From the NCBI GenBank assembly GCA_014871385.1, contig CM026422.1, positions 22,499,014 to 22,563,013 of the forward strand: a DNA stretch of 64,000 bases, read 5' to 3'. The first letter of the stretch is position 1. Every line of letters begins with the position of its first letter. The notes beneath the pieces are model-generated. The model had not been told where the DNA came from. It did no database searches and saw only the letters and a program-made list of their open reading frames with translations. A program made the translations under genes and the position numbers. The stretch is from Ceratodon purpureus (lineage: Eukaryota; Streptophyta; Bryopsida; Pseudoditrichales; Ditrichaceae). Shown one piece after another: positions 1 to 14,100 of the stretch.

Positions 1-58
1 TTTGCATTTTCTTCAAGATTCTGTACCTCACTTACCCTTCTTCTTCCACTGCATGCAG

Positions 59-418
59 GACGGGTTACCATGGCATAATTGGGAGCTGAGGGAGTTTGTT
101 TCGAGAGTGACCGACAAGTACAAAGATCGTCGGCCTGGTAAGGAGGTGGACATGTTCTCCGACGTCCAACAGCTTCGTCAAGTGATCCGATCAAATCGAG
201 GCCAGATAGACTGGACCGAGGACGACGTTCGCACACTCAAGCGTGTTGAGAGTGCTTCCGGGATATCATGTCTAGAACCCGAGCTGTTTCATTACTACAT
301 TCCAAGACTCAGATCAACATGGACTTCTACGGACAACGTTGTTGATTTTGGCAATGGAGCTCCCGGACCATCGGCTTTCTTAGAGGAAGATTTTGATTGG
401 GTAGAGGATAATGAGTAG
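59..418 (+). CDS. Terminal exon of an unrecognised gene (5' part outside window)
   Basis: An open frame runs to a TAG at 416-418. A pyrimidine-rich tract followed by tgcatgcag at 50-58 looks like a 3' splice site, so the exon probably begins at 59 in phase 0. The 119 residues visible are polar, with a Trp-rich start (LPWHNWELREF), a charged middle and a very acidic end (EEDFDWVEDNE). I recognise no domain. The upstream ATGs in frame lie in what looks like intron. The proximity of the CACTA element means it could belong to another transposon; a host gene is equally possible. Confidence 0.4.
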   Translation, partial: DGLPWHNWELREFVSRVTDKYKDRRPGKEVDMFSDVQQLRQVIRSNRGQIDWTEDDVRTLKRVESASGISCLEPELFHYYIPRLRSTWTSTDNVVDFGNGAPGPSAFLEEDFDWVEDNE

Positions 419-677
419 CCTAAGCCTTCCAATTCCGAGAACAGTGACGGCCCCCCCCCGGTGATTCTAAGGATCATTTTTAATATTTACAATTTTTTTT
501 CAATATATAAATTTCGCGGATTCTGGGATCTTGGTGTCTGAATTTCATTCATCCACTTCATTCGCTCATGGGTTTATAGGAACCCCGGCGGTAATTTTTT
601 CCACGGTCATAGGGTCCCCGGTGCGTTTTTTGTCTGCTCACTTTTGACCCCCGGTGCGTTTTTTGGCTGCTCACCGC
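419..677. other. Non-coding stretch after the first gene
   Basis: The first half is T-rich and may hold the 3' UTR. From about 570 it contains a repeated GC-rich phrase ending in GGTGCGTTTTTTG (about 620 and 653), then a short CTCACTGCTCAC repeat. No ORF seen. Confidence 0.4.
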
Positions 678-1328
678 TCACTGCTCACTGCTCGCCGCTG
701 CCACACCAGAATGCCCGCCCTTCGCTGCCTCCGCCTGGGACGTGTATTTCTTCTCACATGTGCAGACTGGGTAATGATGCGTTTTGGAGTACATCTCCTC
801 GTCATCTGCGTCATCCTCACCCACTACGTGCGGGACTTTGTTGTTCTCCTTACTGTTCTGCAACATCTCCTTCTGATTCTTATGGTTCACCTCCTGAGCA
901 TCTGCACTGTAGCTCCCTTGAACAGCGACATCACTGGCTGTGTCGTCGGCATCCGATCGAACACTATCACCCGGAGAATCAAACACCATGGCCAATGTAT
1001 TGTCGTCGTCCAGGTCCTCTGCCTCGACGGGAGACTGAGGTCCAAGTTCAAGTACCAAGTCCGCGCCACGTACAACTACTTCTGTAGATGCTCCGCCATT
1101 GTTTGCTTCAAGTGCCTGTCCCCTGGTTGGGCTCTCATCACGGACTCTAACATCGCAGTTTGCTCCCGCAGATTCCTGCACTATGGGCTGTGACCCCCAA
1201 CGACAATTGAAAAGGAGAACCGGATGGTTTCGGAGAGGATGAGGACGTGATCGAGCGAGAGTGCGACGACTATTCAAAACTCCAACGACTCGAGTGATTT
1301 CCTGCAAGCGTGCGTGATCTCCTGGTCT
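678..1328 (-). CDS. Possible minus-strand exon, acidic low-complexity protein
   Basis: An uninterrupted frame of about 215 residues ends in a stop at 678. The upstream boundary has a good 3' splice-site look (tttaattgcag just above 1328), so the ATG at 1355 is probably intronic. The translation is rich in Asp, Glu, Ser and Asn (EAEDLDDDNT, GEDDADDEEM) with a late CTC motif, and matches no family I know. Short frames at 1911-2099 and 2158-2343 on the same strand could be further exons, but I could not join them. It may be a third gene of the neighbouring CACTA element or an unrelated gene. Confidence 0.25.
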   Translation of the reverse strand, partial: RPGDHARLQEITRVVGVLNSRRTLARSRPHPLRNHPVLLFNCRWGSQPIVQESAGANCDVRVRDESPTRGQALEANNGGASTEVVVRGADLVLELGPQSPVEAEDLDDDNTLAMVFDSPGDSVRSDADDTASDVAVQGSYSADAQEVNHKNQKEMLQNSKENNKVPHVVGEDDADDEEMYSKTHHYPVCTCEKKYTSQAEAAKGGHSGVAAASSEQ

Positions 1329-1355
1329 CACTGCAATTAAACAGAATGACAACAT

Positions 1356-4300
1356 TAGGTATTACAAGAACATTATGTTCAAAGACGTGCAAGAAAAGTT
1401 TCTTCTGTTCAGAAGCACCATGAACGTAAGTTATTTCAGAGGTTCTATAAACTGAGGTACATGAGTACTTCTTTACTGCCACAGTGCAATACGGAAACCT
1501 CTCGCAAAATTTGATTGTCCATGTTAAGACTTCCATGTTCGTTGTTCAAGAAAACTGATATCCGGATCTACAAAAACCCTACTCTCCCTATCAACAACTC
1601 TGTCTATTCCTCACATCGTTAAAATTTTATAAGTGTGATATTGTAAACAGATCGGCATCGCAAAACAAAGTCGAGAAAAAATAACAACATTCACCACACA
1701 GCTACATTATCCAATCCACGTCCTCGAACAATTGTAATTGGAAATAATGAACAGAACTTAACGATCAATTTCAATTACTTAAGTAATGTAGAAACACGTA
1801 CCTCTCTAGGCGGAACTGACTTCCTCCGATGAGGATGAAGACAAAGATATCCCAAAACGCACCATTGTGGGACGATGATACTGCGGGCAAGAAAAAAACA
1901 TTTCCACAGTTTAATAGATTGCAAACATACTCAACGAAACAGTAAACTCCATGTTAGGTATTACATCGACATTCGGTCGAAAGAAAACACTATTTCGGCT
2001 TGCAGCATCAGCACTATTAGGGTTAACACGATCACTGCCGTAGACTTCGAGAAAACAAACAAAACCATCTTCATGTACATAAGCGACACCATCCATCAAC
2101 GGAAGCGCATGTAAAGGAACGTCTAATTGGACAAATTAATACTGAGGTCTACCTCGACTAAAACACCGTGTCCTCACTGTCGTAACTACAAACAAACCCC
2201 AAAACTTGTTCCACAATAGGAGATCCAGTAAACCGTGGAAACCGAAGCGAAAACTTTATAAAAACACGAGTATGAAAGACTACTAATACGGGGCGACACT
2301 TCAAGCAACGAGTTCCACATACAGTACCAACAGATAGCGCCAATCTCGAACTCGCACTGCCTGAGAAAGAAGCGACCTCACAAGTAAGGTTTTCGACAAT
2401 AATAACAGCAGAGTGAACAAAAGACGACGACTTATAGCGTATTCTATGTAACAGAGAACCCAGTGTATCACATACGCGTCACCTGACTGCAGTTACTCAA
2501 ATGAAACAGTGTCCTCACAGCATAGGGCACCTATAAGAGAAAGGCTGCGATTTGGGACAGGTTGCGACAATGCACGACCCTCCAACATCATCGCTTTACG
2601 TCAAACACCTGAGTGGGGAACGATGTCAATCTAAGGTCTAGTACCTGTCGTGTAGCCCACTCCGATTACTCTCTACGTCTTCTCATAGTGACTCATGATT
2701 GGTTCAGACTTCTCAGATTAAAGCTTTATGTGCCTTTGATTGAAGTGGACTCAATGGTATCGGCGCTTGTGTGGATGCAATCCTGCACGTTCCACGTATT
2801 GACAATCCATCATTATATTAGGATAGAAATCTTAATTGCAGAATACTCAGTCTCATGTAGGATTGTTTTCAACTTTGCCTGCATCTCAAAAAAATTCTTA
2901 TGCTTTTAATGATGTAGAATAACAACTGGTAGATGTTAGTTGAATAAATATCCATTACTCTGATCACAATGTAGTTTCCAACATCACTACAGTCGAAGCA
3001 TTTAATTTAGTATGCTGGTGAAATGTAAACGTATGTTTTACAATATAACCGATGTCACAACAAAACATAGTACACTCATAGATGCTATGGATGCAATCAG
3101 TTTTCTAACTACCAGCTCTGTATAACATCCTCAACAAACATTTCCTTCTTAATTAAATAGATTCTGTGTTTTTTAATACAGTTTCGTGTTAAAAAAATTT
3201 CATCAAACTATTACCTGTTAAACATAAATACGTTTTAATTGCAATTTCCAACTAGGTTTCCTTGCACCTATTCTTCAGAGCAGTATTGTCACAGCCCCAA
3301 GCTCTTTGAGATACTACCAGTCTACCTGACACTGTTGGAATAGTTATTATGTGGCACTGCTGAAATAAGTCCTGGGAACCTCTCCATCTTTATCATTCCC
3401 GTCATTAAGTAAAGTAAATGGGAGGTTAGGAGAAGATGCGAAAGACCAAATACACACTCTCTGATATTACTGTTTAACTTGTTTTACTAGGCCTAGAGTC
3501 TATCTTCGTAATACACATTATTTTGTCTTTCCTCATCCAATAGAGTATTGAAGACACCTTCTACAACAACATGAGTTTCTGTACTTTATATTACTGAAGT
3601 TCACTGAGATTTAAAGTTCTAAATATTAAGGCTACGCATTAAAATAGAACTAAGGTCAGTTTACTCTGGACAGTACAAATAATATCGACCAACAGGCATT
3701 TTCTGAAACAAGTTGCACAGTCACTGCACCAACTAAGTGACTGTCATAATGTGGGCAGGGAAAACAAATGACAAAGATAATTCCGCAGGCCTTTGGAGCT
3801 CTACGATCTAGCAGGAACAGAACTAGTACTTATAAATCATAGCAAAAATGCGTTCCACACTTACTGATAACACTGAACTTTACTGTGACTATGATTCGGC
3901 TAACACAGATTAAACAATGCAGACAATTCACATAATTATACGTGGACTGCATACTCAAATCTCCAAAAATTTTGGAATAATTGGTTTCAGAAAAGGATTG
4001 TGAAAAGAGTTCGACTCCGTCAATACAAACATTGATTTAGTGGGAGTACACAGTAGTAGTCATGTTACGTGTGTTACCTACCTCCTTCCTGTTCAGATAG
4101 TGAGTTCTTCGTGGACTTCAGAACCCTTCGATACGTCCTTCACCAAAAACACTATATATGTGTCCAGTATACGTTTTTAAAAACGTAATCTTGTAAACCG
4201 CCATTAATAAAGAAATATGTCTCTTCATGCCTATAAATCAGCATTGAAATTTATCATCAATCACACTTGTTACAAACCATAAGAAGATAAATAAATTACC

Positions 4301-4413
4301 TACAATAGAAATGGTACAATTTCATAAATTTTAACCAGGATTAAACTTGCTGACCAGATGACATACCCAATTTTCGAATACCCGCAGACAACACTGGAAT
4401 TTGCTCACAAAGT
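1356..4413. other. About 3 kb with no clear gene
   Basis: It contains only short ORFs on both strands (for example 2613-2909 plus, 1911-2099 minus) without recognisable motifs. It lies downstream of the TNP2-like gene and probably includes its 3' UTR and the internal flank of the CACTA element. I found no convincing terminal inverted repeat here. Confidence 0.4.
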
Positions 4414-7400
4414 TCATTGTTGTCTTCTCCTTTTCCTCACTGTCGAAGCATCACCAGTTTCGTTTTCAATGCTTAGGAGTGCCAAAGCGTTATCTGCGTC
4501 GTTAAGAACGATAGCTCCTGTTAGGTCAGGTTCAGATGGTTGGTTCAGGATTCCACTAGACGGTGTCAAATCCGAACATGAGTTGTTCGTTGTCATGTAG
4601 ACGTCATCATCATCTTCGACTTTTCTCCGCCCCCTTGCTTCCTTCCTGAGGACAACTTTCCAATGCTGTCCAGGTCCCCAAGAGTCGTCATTGGAGAAAA
4701 AAACCTGAGAACACTGACTTGGAAACACGTAGGGGTCGACGGCTCTGGATGTATTATGTTTGAAATTCACTGTCAAAAATCCATCAGCATCGCGGATGTA
4801 TGTGCTGTTACCATGGTTGTCTGATCGCTTCTTCCACGTACAAGAGAATAGAATAATAGGGGTATTCAATTCACCGTAGTTAGGAACAAGGATGTCCTGT
4901 AGCTCCCCTACGTAATCTTTACCAGAGCCCGCGGAGTGCTCATTCGCTTCAAAGCAGGCCACACCACTGTCGTAATTAGTCATTACAGTTCTGCTCACTT
5001 CATTGTCCACTCTCCAGTGGTTACCGTATGCTGTCATTTTAGCATAACGTTTGCATGAAAAGGAAGGAGGATTGGCTAACAACAACGTGTCGGACTCATT
5101 CGGATCAGCCAAATCCAAATCCAGAGAGTGAATTCTGTGCCTCATCCATATGTCCAATGGTTCAACCGTCAATGAAGAGGTTTCCTTCTCTGTTTCCCAT
5201 TCGCTGCGAAACAAAATCCGTCACGCACTGTGAGAGACCTGAATCATTCACAAAAGAAACCGTCCATGAATTTTTTACTCTCCTATCACACGAATGGTAG
5301 TGGAATCACAGTCAATTCTCTTGTACAAATTATTTGTTACCAGAAACAATCCAACAATTGATCCCAGATACAAATTACATAATATGAATGAAAATCAATC
5401 CCCAAAGAACACATCATTCACTATGTGCATTGTGAAGAGGTTTGAAAAAATTACAAGATGAAACAAATATGCCTACCAAAATAAACACGTAAGTTTTGTG
5501 TGTTTCTGAATAATCAACTCCATAAAAATTAATAAACTATTGCCGGTGACTACTCAACGCATACGACATTTCACAGGTCAGGATTAGGAAATGGACTCCC
5601 TCTCAAATCGCGGCATAGATATAGAACGTCTTTAACTAAGTTCAGGGTCCGAAAAAGATCGAGAGCACTGTCAAAATCAACACTTTTAAAAATGTATTTT
5701 AAAAAAAAACAGTAGAATGTGTAGCACTAACTGTCAAGGTTTGTTAATCGTACCTGTAATAAGGCTCAGTAAGCGTACTGTTCCGAAGCACAAATCTGTG
5801 TATTGCATCACGCTCAAGTCGACTAAGCTTGTAGTCAGTCGCGGCACCCTCCAGCACTTCGAATTCCTCACAGTCTTCCGGATCAGCATCCCAAACACGT
5901 CTTCGAACAACATCAAACCCATGCATATATGATGTTGCAAATCCCATGGTTTCGTCCAACAGATACCCATGAGAAATGGATGCCTCCGGTCGCGCCCGGT
6001 TCTTCACATGATTCTTCAGCGTCATCATTGTTCGCTCCACCGGATACATCCATCTTACCTGAACTGGCCCCAGTATTATTAACTCTTTAACCAAATGTAA
6101 AGGCAAATGCGACATTATATCAAAAAAGGTTGGTGGGAATGTTATTTCCATCAAACACATTGTCACTGCTGCCTCTTCACACAGATCCTCCGCTTGTGTT
6201 GGATCCCACACTTTACTACATATCCGCCTGAACAGCCGGGAAGAACGCATGATCGCCATTCGAGTATTTTTCTCCATCAACCCCCTTAGAGCCAGAGGCA
6301 ACAATGTTTGCATCAAGATATGGTAGTCGTGGGACTTCAACGCTCCAAATTTTCTGTTACGAATATGCCCTCCAATCTCAGAACAGTATCCTGTAGGGAT
6401 CTTCAACGTCTCCAGTCGTGTACAAAATATATCAAACTCTTTCGCTGTGAGCACGTAGTTCGCAACGGGTTTGACCATCCTCGACTGATTCCTTGGATCC
6501 CGCACCATCCACAAATGCTTCTTAATTCCCTCTCTCTCCATGTCCCGCCGTACTCTTACGCTGTCCTTCTCATGAAAGCCGCATATTGTCTTCAGAATAT
6601 TCTCACAGAAATTCTTCTCACAATGCATTACGTCCAGTGTGTTTCTGATTTCAAGGTGCTGCAATAACATATTCTACATGTCAAATACTAAAAATGTAGC
6701 ATCATTTGTGTGCCAACATCAGGCACTGTAGTTCAGGGTTTGTTTTAAACAAAGCACTGTGAGTGGCAAATGAAAAAATACAAACTAATGAGAGGGGACA
6801 CATACCTCCCAGTATGGGAGTTGGTAAAAAATACTCCAACGCTTGACCCCGTGTTTCTTTGAAGGATCTGAAGACCTTGGTACCTGTCGTGTCCTGCTGT
6901 TGCTCGTTCTCCTCCCCCGGTTTGAAGACGTAACTCTCTGTGAGCTTGTGCCAGCCCTGTTAATTCCTCGTCCTCTGTTTTGAGACGCACCTCTCCTTCT
7001 GCTTCCTTCACCTCTGTTCTTAATGTGAACTCTGGACGCAGTCGTTTGTCTTCTTGAACTTCCTTCGGCCCTGGCTATTCCCCTCCCTCTGAATGCAGAC
7101 GCAGCTCTCCGTGTGCTGCCCTCGGCCCTGTCCTCTGTAAACGTAGCAGTCTGGTCAGAGTTTTCGGAAGATCTCTTCCTCTTCTGCCCAGAATGAAGCG
7201 ACATCGAATGTAACTGCTCCAAATCAGGGTCGATGCCGTGACTCTCCATTGGTGTATTTATTCCTTCGTGGCTTCCTGGACCGGTTGAGGTTGGATCATT
7301 TGATGTGGATGAACCCGCCAACCCTGTACGCTCTTTCTCTCTTGTCAAGTACTGTTGATACTCAACGTAGGCTGCTCTCTGTTCGGCAGGAGATTTTGTT

Positions 7401-9238
7401 CTTGGCGGAAGTCTTGTCTCCGTCTTTCCATCAAATAGCTTATCATAGCTCTGTGAACGTAAAAAATGGTTTGGACTTAACCACCTGCGAGCATCCCTGT
7501 AGTTCATCTTCCGGCTTTCATATGAATACCGACCCCTAAGCTGGTCACCGCAAGGAGCACAGGCCACGTACCCTTGATGAGCAGTTCCTGAAACCGTCCC
7601 GTACCCTGGAAAGTCGTGGGTAGTGTAAAGGACGGCGGCTCTTAGTTTGAAAATCCTATCCCCTTCTGGTCTTTGAACATCATAAGCTGGTACACCTGAC
7701 CAGAGTTCTTTTAATTCATCTATCAGCGGCCTCATCCAGACATCGAAATATTCGAATGGTACCTGTGATCTTCCGGGTATTAGGAGAGTCAAAACTGTGA
7801 AAAACTTCTTGGTAATTAACCAAGGTGGAAGATTTAGGAAGCTCACAAGCACTGGCCACGCCGACCATGTTGACCTATGTAGCTTAAAAGGACAAATTCC
7901 ATCGCAGGAAACTTGTAATCTGACATCAGTTTCATTAGATCCGAATCCATGTGTGTCAAATACTTCGGGGTCCATGGTATCCAATTTTTTCCAAGCCATG
8001 GAATCTGCGGGGAAGCGAACCTTGCCGTCTCTGCTCACATTCTCCTTATACCACCTAAGTAACTTGGAAAGAATAGGAATTCTGTAGAAACGCTTGAGTC
8101 TGGGTGTTAGACGAAAAAACCTGAGCACCTTCAGAGGTCTCGTCTTGTGAAACATGTCTTTAAACCTCTGAGCTTTGCAGGTTGGGCATCTGTCAAGCTC
8201 CTTCGTGTGGGGTTTGTCGTATAGGACACATCCGTTGGGGCATCCATCTATGTTGGTGAAGTCCAATCCCAGTCTTTTAGTTAGAGTCTTGGCTTGATAC
8301 AAAGACCCAGGTAAACAGTTGTCCGGTGGTAGCAAGCACTTAACGGTTGCGAACATATCGTCTGCTGCCTTCTCAGTGAACGCAGGATGAGTTGCAACAA
8401 GGTTTACAAGCATGACAGTAGCTCCTAATTTTGTATGAGAAGACCCCTTGAAAAGCAACCCCATCGCGTCTTCAAGAGCCTTTACATCCTTAAGCCGCTC
8501 CTCCTCTAAACGCTCCCTGTTTACCCTGATTTCGTCTTCGCCATTTACGGTATCCCCTCCTGTATCCATATTCTCGTTGTCACGCCCATCGATGTTAAGC
8601 TCTCGTTGCTGATTGATCTGTGGTTCTGTATCGAATGCTGTGTCTTGGTGGGAAGTGTCACCTGACCCCTGTTCGCCTCTACGCCTTCTATCAGCCTCAT
8701 GTAAGTCATCGTTCACTTCTGCATTCTCTGGCATGTCTGCATTCGACTGGTCATTCTGTGTGGCACAACCTTCACGCTGATCCTCCACATTTGTTCCAGT
8801 AATACTATCCGCGGTTTGAAGGGCAGACATTGCAATGTCATTGATTTGATTTTCTTCCTCCATAAACTGATCCACTTGCTGGTGGATGTCCTTCATCATT
8901 TGCCTCATCTGGATTCCATTGTCACGGATTGTAGGTCTCGAAGTCGAATCAGCAAATTTTGATGAAAAATCTTCTTCCCACTCTTCGTCTGATGAGTCAG
9001 GCTCATCCGGGCCACGCCATGTTCTGCAGTCAGAAGATCGCCCGTACCGAAGTAGGTGCCTCTCTATTTCATCTATCTTGAATGAACTTCCAGTCCCTTT
9101 ATGTTTTGTACATGGGCACTGTATTCTGAGAAACCTATACGTAGATGCTCTCTTTAGATCCCTAATCCATAGCTTATTATCCCTCGCTTTAATTCTCCGG
9201 GCATCTGTAAGCGGCAACCTATCCGGCATCCTGTGCAT
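4414..9238 (-). CDS. TNP2-like CACTA transposase, 3 exons, 1375 aa, reading frame intact
   Basis: Exons by my reading: 9238-6806, 6658-5754 and 5203-4414, all with GT-AG borders and preserved phase, giving 4128 nt including the TGA at 4414-4416. Exon 1 starts with a transposase-associated domain (CPC motif near residue 40) after an ATG at 9238, then an acidic linker, then the TNP2 domain (DGCPNGC, SCDGICPF, LRAAVLYTTHDFPGYG) and a basic Arg/Gly/Ser-rich tail. Exon 2 continues through LDVMHCEKN into a DUF4218-type region (FFDIMSHLPLHLVKE, RWMYPVERTM). Exon 3 holds a DUF4216-type domain (PYVFPSQCSQVFF) and ends in RKRRRQQ. These domains in this order are standard for CACTA transposases, which cut and paste the element from its ends. 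I saw no stop or frameshift. Confidence 0.85.
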
Positions 9239-11159
9239 GAAGAAAAATGGTAAGTTTCAATTGTATTACAATGTGAATAGTGGAGTGTGCTATATAACAA
9301 CTGAATTGTCAAATTTTTCGGGTATCAATGGTCGAGATACATTATGTGCCATTAAGGAATCGGAAATAAGAATGGGATGCAGTGTTGCAGTATGATATGA
9401 CAGGGTTGTCAGTAATTATCAATTCTTAACTACTTGGTTACGAGTTTTTCTAATTGAACTACCAGCAGAGAGGTCTAATATGCTACAGGATCATCCAGTG
9501 AAGAGTGTAAGGAATGATTCTTACTTGATTGAACGTCAGTCGATGTTAGGAACATATGTCCTAGTCCATGAATCGAGTAACGGATACCTGTTCGTGCACA
9601 ATGGTGGATTACTTAGTCGATTGAATATAACTTGGATTTCAGAGAATCATGTATGAAAACATTACGTTGTTCTAATTTTGTACGAAATGAGCATTGTAAA
9701 CAATGTTTCACCTTTCTCAACTTCCATATTAGTTTCATGGATTGACAATATCTTTTCGTTCGTTAATTTGTTCTGAAATCATTCATTTTACAGCAATTCT
9801 ATGACGGAATACATTCGTGAAGTGTAACGCAATTACTTATTGAATGTACTTGGAGAATTTCACTACTCAATGGACTTTAACCATGGCAGGGCAAGGCAGA
9901 TGTAATATTTACACAGAAAACCGAAATGTACTAACGATTGTGAAGTTTGAACACAAATCAAAACTTCAAATCACAGTAGTTTAGAGTCTCGTACCAGCGC
10001 TACGATAGCATTTTCACAACACAAAAGTAAGTCGTTGGGGATGATCAGCTTCCCATTCCATAAGCCGATGCGTAATCACTGTTTACCCATTTAATTACAG
10101 TAGAAGCGCTTTGTCAGTGACTTAATCAGCATGATAATCACAAATCTGAACAGAAGTTCACATAGAGCCCAATTCAGAAATATACATACCAAAAAAACAG
10201 TAGTTATGGGAGCAGTTCTCCCACCTAGAGCACTATATTCAGGAGACAATAGTCCTGGTTATCCATATTGACGGCATATCCTGGATATCTACATAAGAAA
10301 CCAGACACTGTTTGATTCAGGATTTAAGGTCTGCATCGAACAGAGGAACCAGAAGAGTTACGAACTCCGATGACAGATCGCGAAAGACACATTATGTACT
10401 TTGTGTGAAAGCGTCGGTCATGATTTCCTTGAGAGATATCACGCTCGCGCTGTTAACAAAATCCTGACAAAGCGTGCAATGTAAACGAAGAGACAATTCA
10501 ATACATGACGAATTAAATATCTCTTACTTCGGGACACCAAAATAAGATCGTTTGGGGACAAGTCTAAAGCGGTACAGAAAAAAGAAGAAACGCCGGTGTA
10601 CGGTGAGACACTCTAAACTCGTTTGGCTATAATTTTTAGGCGGTCAGAAAGGGTCTCGCATAGCAGTAGTTATGACGTAAATCGACAACAGAAACAAATT
10701 AATTGAATGCACTGACCTCACGATTAATAGATTGCTGAGATGTGTAAAACCTACCTCCTCGGAATTGTAACTGTCGGTCCCCAACTACGCAGACGGCAAC
10801 GGAACTCCAAAGAGAACTTCCACCGACAACGCAATGGATCTGGAAGTTGATATCCTACCCACAATTTAGGTACACGTCAACGATCCAAAAAAGATAAAAA
10901 GTAGCAAATGTTTCCAATTCCACTGTGAGTTGAGAGTATCTTCTGCGCATACGAGCGGTGGACTACAGCTGGATCACGTATGTCGACCTCGAAAAAATCG
11001 TGGCCAAGCGAACGACAATGCAAAGCGGCGGAGGAGATGAGCAATTGTCCTTACCTGGCGCTGCGATCTTCTACTCGGACGTCGTTGTTTCTGTTGGGAA
11101 ATCAGTCCATGTGATTTGGTGAAGAGGGATTCTTAGGAACTCGCTGCACTCTACACATT
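9239..11159. promoter_or_regulatory. Divergent intergenic region of the CACTA element
   Basis: This 1.9-kb gap separates the two start codons of the divergent transposon genes, so it must hold both promoters and 5' UTRs. No ORF of note is present. No distinct core promoter motif stood out by eye. Confidence 0.5.
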
Positions 11160-14100
11160 ATGTCACGAAAGAGGGACAGAGATGAACAAGAGGACAATAT
11201 TCTGGAGACTACGGAGGAGGAGGAAGAGGAAGAAGAAATCAATGAGTATGAGCAGCAGAAACAGGCCATCATGGCGAGTAATCGTGCTCGCTTTCAACCA
11301 GTCCTCGACGCTGCGAAGGCTTTGTAAGTCTCTCTCCACCTAAAACCCTACTGATAAAACAGTAGTAGCCGTCAGATGAAGGACACGTGTACACATGTAC
11401 GGTTGGGATTGCTGAGTCCGGTCTCGTTCCATGTGAGATAACACAGAGGTAGTACACACACTCAGCGCAATTTCTCTTTGTGGTTGTCGTGGTTATTTTG
11501 TCATGCGGGATGTTATAGCTGTTCTTCTCTTCTGGCAGTAATTCGTCTATTCGAGTCCCGGATAAGAAACCAAAGAAGCCACAGAATGTCAAAGGGCGGT
11601 TACCGGAACGCAGGAGCGAGAGGGTAGCGAAGGGATGCGCCGCCGGATCCAGTGAGAAGCGTGCGTCACCCAGCGACGAAGACGAAGCGGATGAGGATAC
11701 CGAGCACGTGAAGGACAGTGAATACTCTTCTCCAGGCGGGGAACCAGGTGCTATCTCTTACTGCTGTACCGTTGTAACCCTAAGAACTGTACAGTTTTAT
11801 TACATGCGGTAACCCCTATTCTGTTAACGTGAAACTAAAATTAGTTCTGTGGTATTTCTCTTCACGTTGTTCTTGCGTTTCTGCTGTAGAGAGGGAAATT
11901 GATGTACTTCGTCAAACCAATACCGTTTGGATAATATTTTGTCATCACCAGAAAACCTAAATATGTAAACTGAGTCTACTGCATCTACAGTCGAAGACAT
12001 GCACAGTCCACTCAGATTAGAAACACTAAGATGGGTTTACTTTTGGAATCACTGGACTTGTTTTACAGGGAGCGAAGATGATTCCTCGTCATCAAACAGA
12101 GAAGAAGATATTCAGGTCGAAGAAACAAGAACACGCCCCCGGATTTCAAAGACATCGACAGTTGGAGTTTCAAAAAAACAAGGAGACGAACGCCGAGGTG
12201 GCCACGATGGTCGTCAACATGGCCATATGTCACGGGACACTGTGTCGAAGCAGTCTGTGGAAAGAGGTAAGTATCCTTCGTCTTCGTCAACTCCGGCGCA
12301 TTGCCCTCCCGGGTGCATTTGGGTTCCTGTTCCCCAAAAGAACAGTGGTTCAGAGATGTTCAACATGCTTGGAAGTATGTCGGTCCCTCCTTTCCCAGGG
12401 AACTGGCAATATGTCGGCCCCCCTAATGTCCCCAGTATCCCAGAGAGAGATGGAGTTGACATTGATGCACGGGAGACTCCAACCGTAGAGAAGGCAACTT
12501 CTATCAAAAAAGAATCGATCCAGAAACGACTGAGGAGGGAGAAGAAGCGTGAGGCTGATGAAATCGCTCGAAGAAGGGAGAGTGCAGGTCTCAGACCTTA
12601 TGTAGTGCGTGTTAGAGTGACAGGCATTGTAGACAGTGGGTGTGAGGGACACCTGAAGTGGGAGGAATACATTCGGGACCTCACACCACGCTTTCTAGAC
12701 ATGAGCGTTTTCAAATATGAAGACCAGAACGAAAATTCCAAAGCCAAACTGCGGGATGCTCTGAGAAAGAAGTTCGAATTTGTGGATCACGAGGTTACTG
12801 ATGCATCACTTGATAAGATGATAAAAACATGGATGCGGAAGGATCGTGAACGCATGAAACGATTTCATGGTAGTAAAGAAAAAGCACCTGAGAGGTACAC
12901 CAATATGGAGTGGGAAACGATGAGGAAATATTGGGACTCTGATTCATCGAAACAGGAATCTGAGAGAATGTCGAAGCACCGGGGTAAAGTAGCACACAAC
13001 CCTCGCGTAGGCCGTCTTGGATACGGAGGTAAATCAGCGAAAGTGGTGAGTGTTTACACGTCGGCAGTGAAAAGGTTTCTGTTTGAGTGTGTTCATTGTG
13101 GATACTAAACTGTATTCTAAAGAATTCCTGAACTCTCGGTATCAAATTTTTTTCGCAAACATGTCTGTACACCTCACGTATGTCTAATTACTTTCTATGT
13201 TTTATTAATAAGAGGAAAGAGGGGGACGGATCAGCCGGCCTAACTGATGTAGCAGAGGAGTTGAAGGTGTCGCAAGATAACCCAGAGAGTCAGGTAAGTA
13301 CATTCGTTATGATTTTTGATTGTTTGTGGTTCATGTTTTATGGTAATTTCATAAGACGCCAGCGGTAAGAAATATGGAATTGATTTTTACACCATGCATT
13401 GTGTATAATCCAATATAGTGCCCAGAACCTCAAAGAATTTTCGCCATTACTATACATATTCTCATGTATGGTTACTGGCAGTGGAATGAACGAATACATA
13501 AATCATGCGATTTTTAAATTGGAATTGATATAAGAGTTGTGAAATATTAATTTCTTACCCGTCATCCTGGGATTCGTTCAAGTTAAACCAGTAACTTACA
13601 TGTATGATGTGTTGACAATGTAGTAGTCTCAGCACTAACAACCATTATATTGTTTATGTTCCCATAAGGAAATGGAGATGAAGAACTCACGTCGGCTAAC
13701 AGCAATGGAACGCAATCAGGCTGAGACCAACAAGAGGCTAGCGGATGCAAACAATAGACTTGCGGACGTAATGAATAGTAACCTTAATTTGCAGAGCATG
13801 CTGGAGTCAGTGCTTAGTACTATTTCAGGGAAAAGGGTCATGGACTGTGATGAAATGAACCGCACAGGAAGCGCAGGTGTAGAAGAAGATACTCGAAATC
13901 TAAAAAATCCACTAACTACTGGAGTTGGAAAGTTGAGTGGCTTGGAAAGCAGTGAAAAATGGTGGAACTCTCTCTGCAAATCTTCGGGAGAGGAGGACAA
14001 TGAACACACGGAAGTCTACAATAAAGACGTAAGGACCTCGGTCTCTCTCTTGAAGGTTTGCCTTCTTGATAAATATAGTATCGTAAGTTTCAAATTATGT

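Noticed and set aside
644..1193. Plus-strand ORFs overlapping 678-1328
   Set aside because: They overlap in two frames and are less protein-like than the minus-strand frame, which also has a 3' splice signal.
2990..3005. CACTACAGTCG as the CACTA terminus
   Set aside because: No matching inverted terminus or 3-bp duplication was found on the right side.
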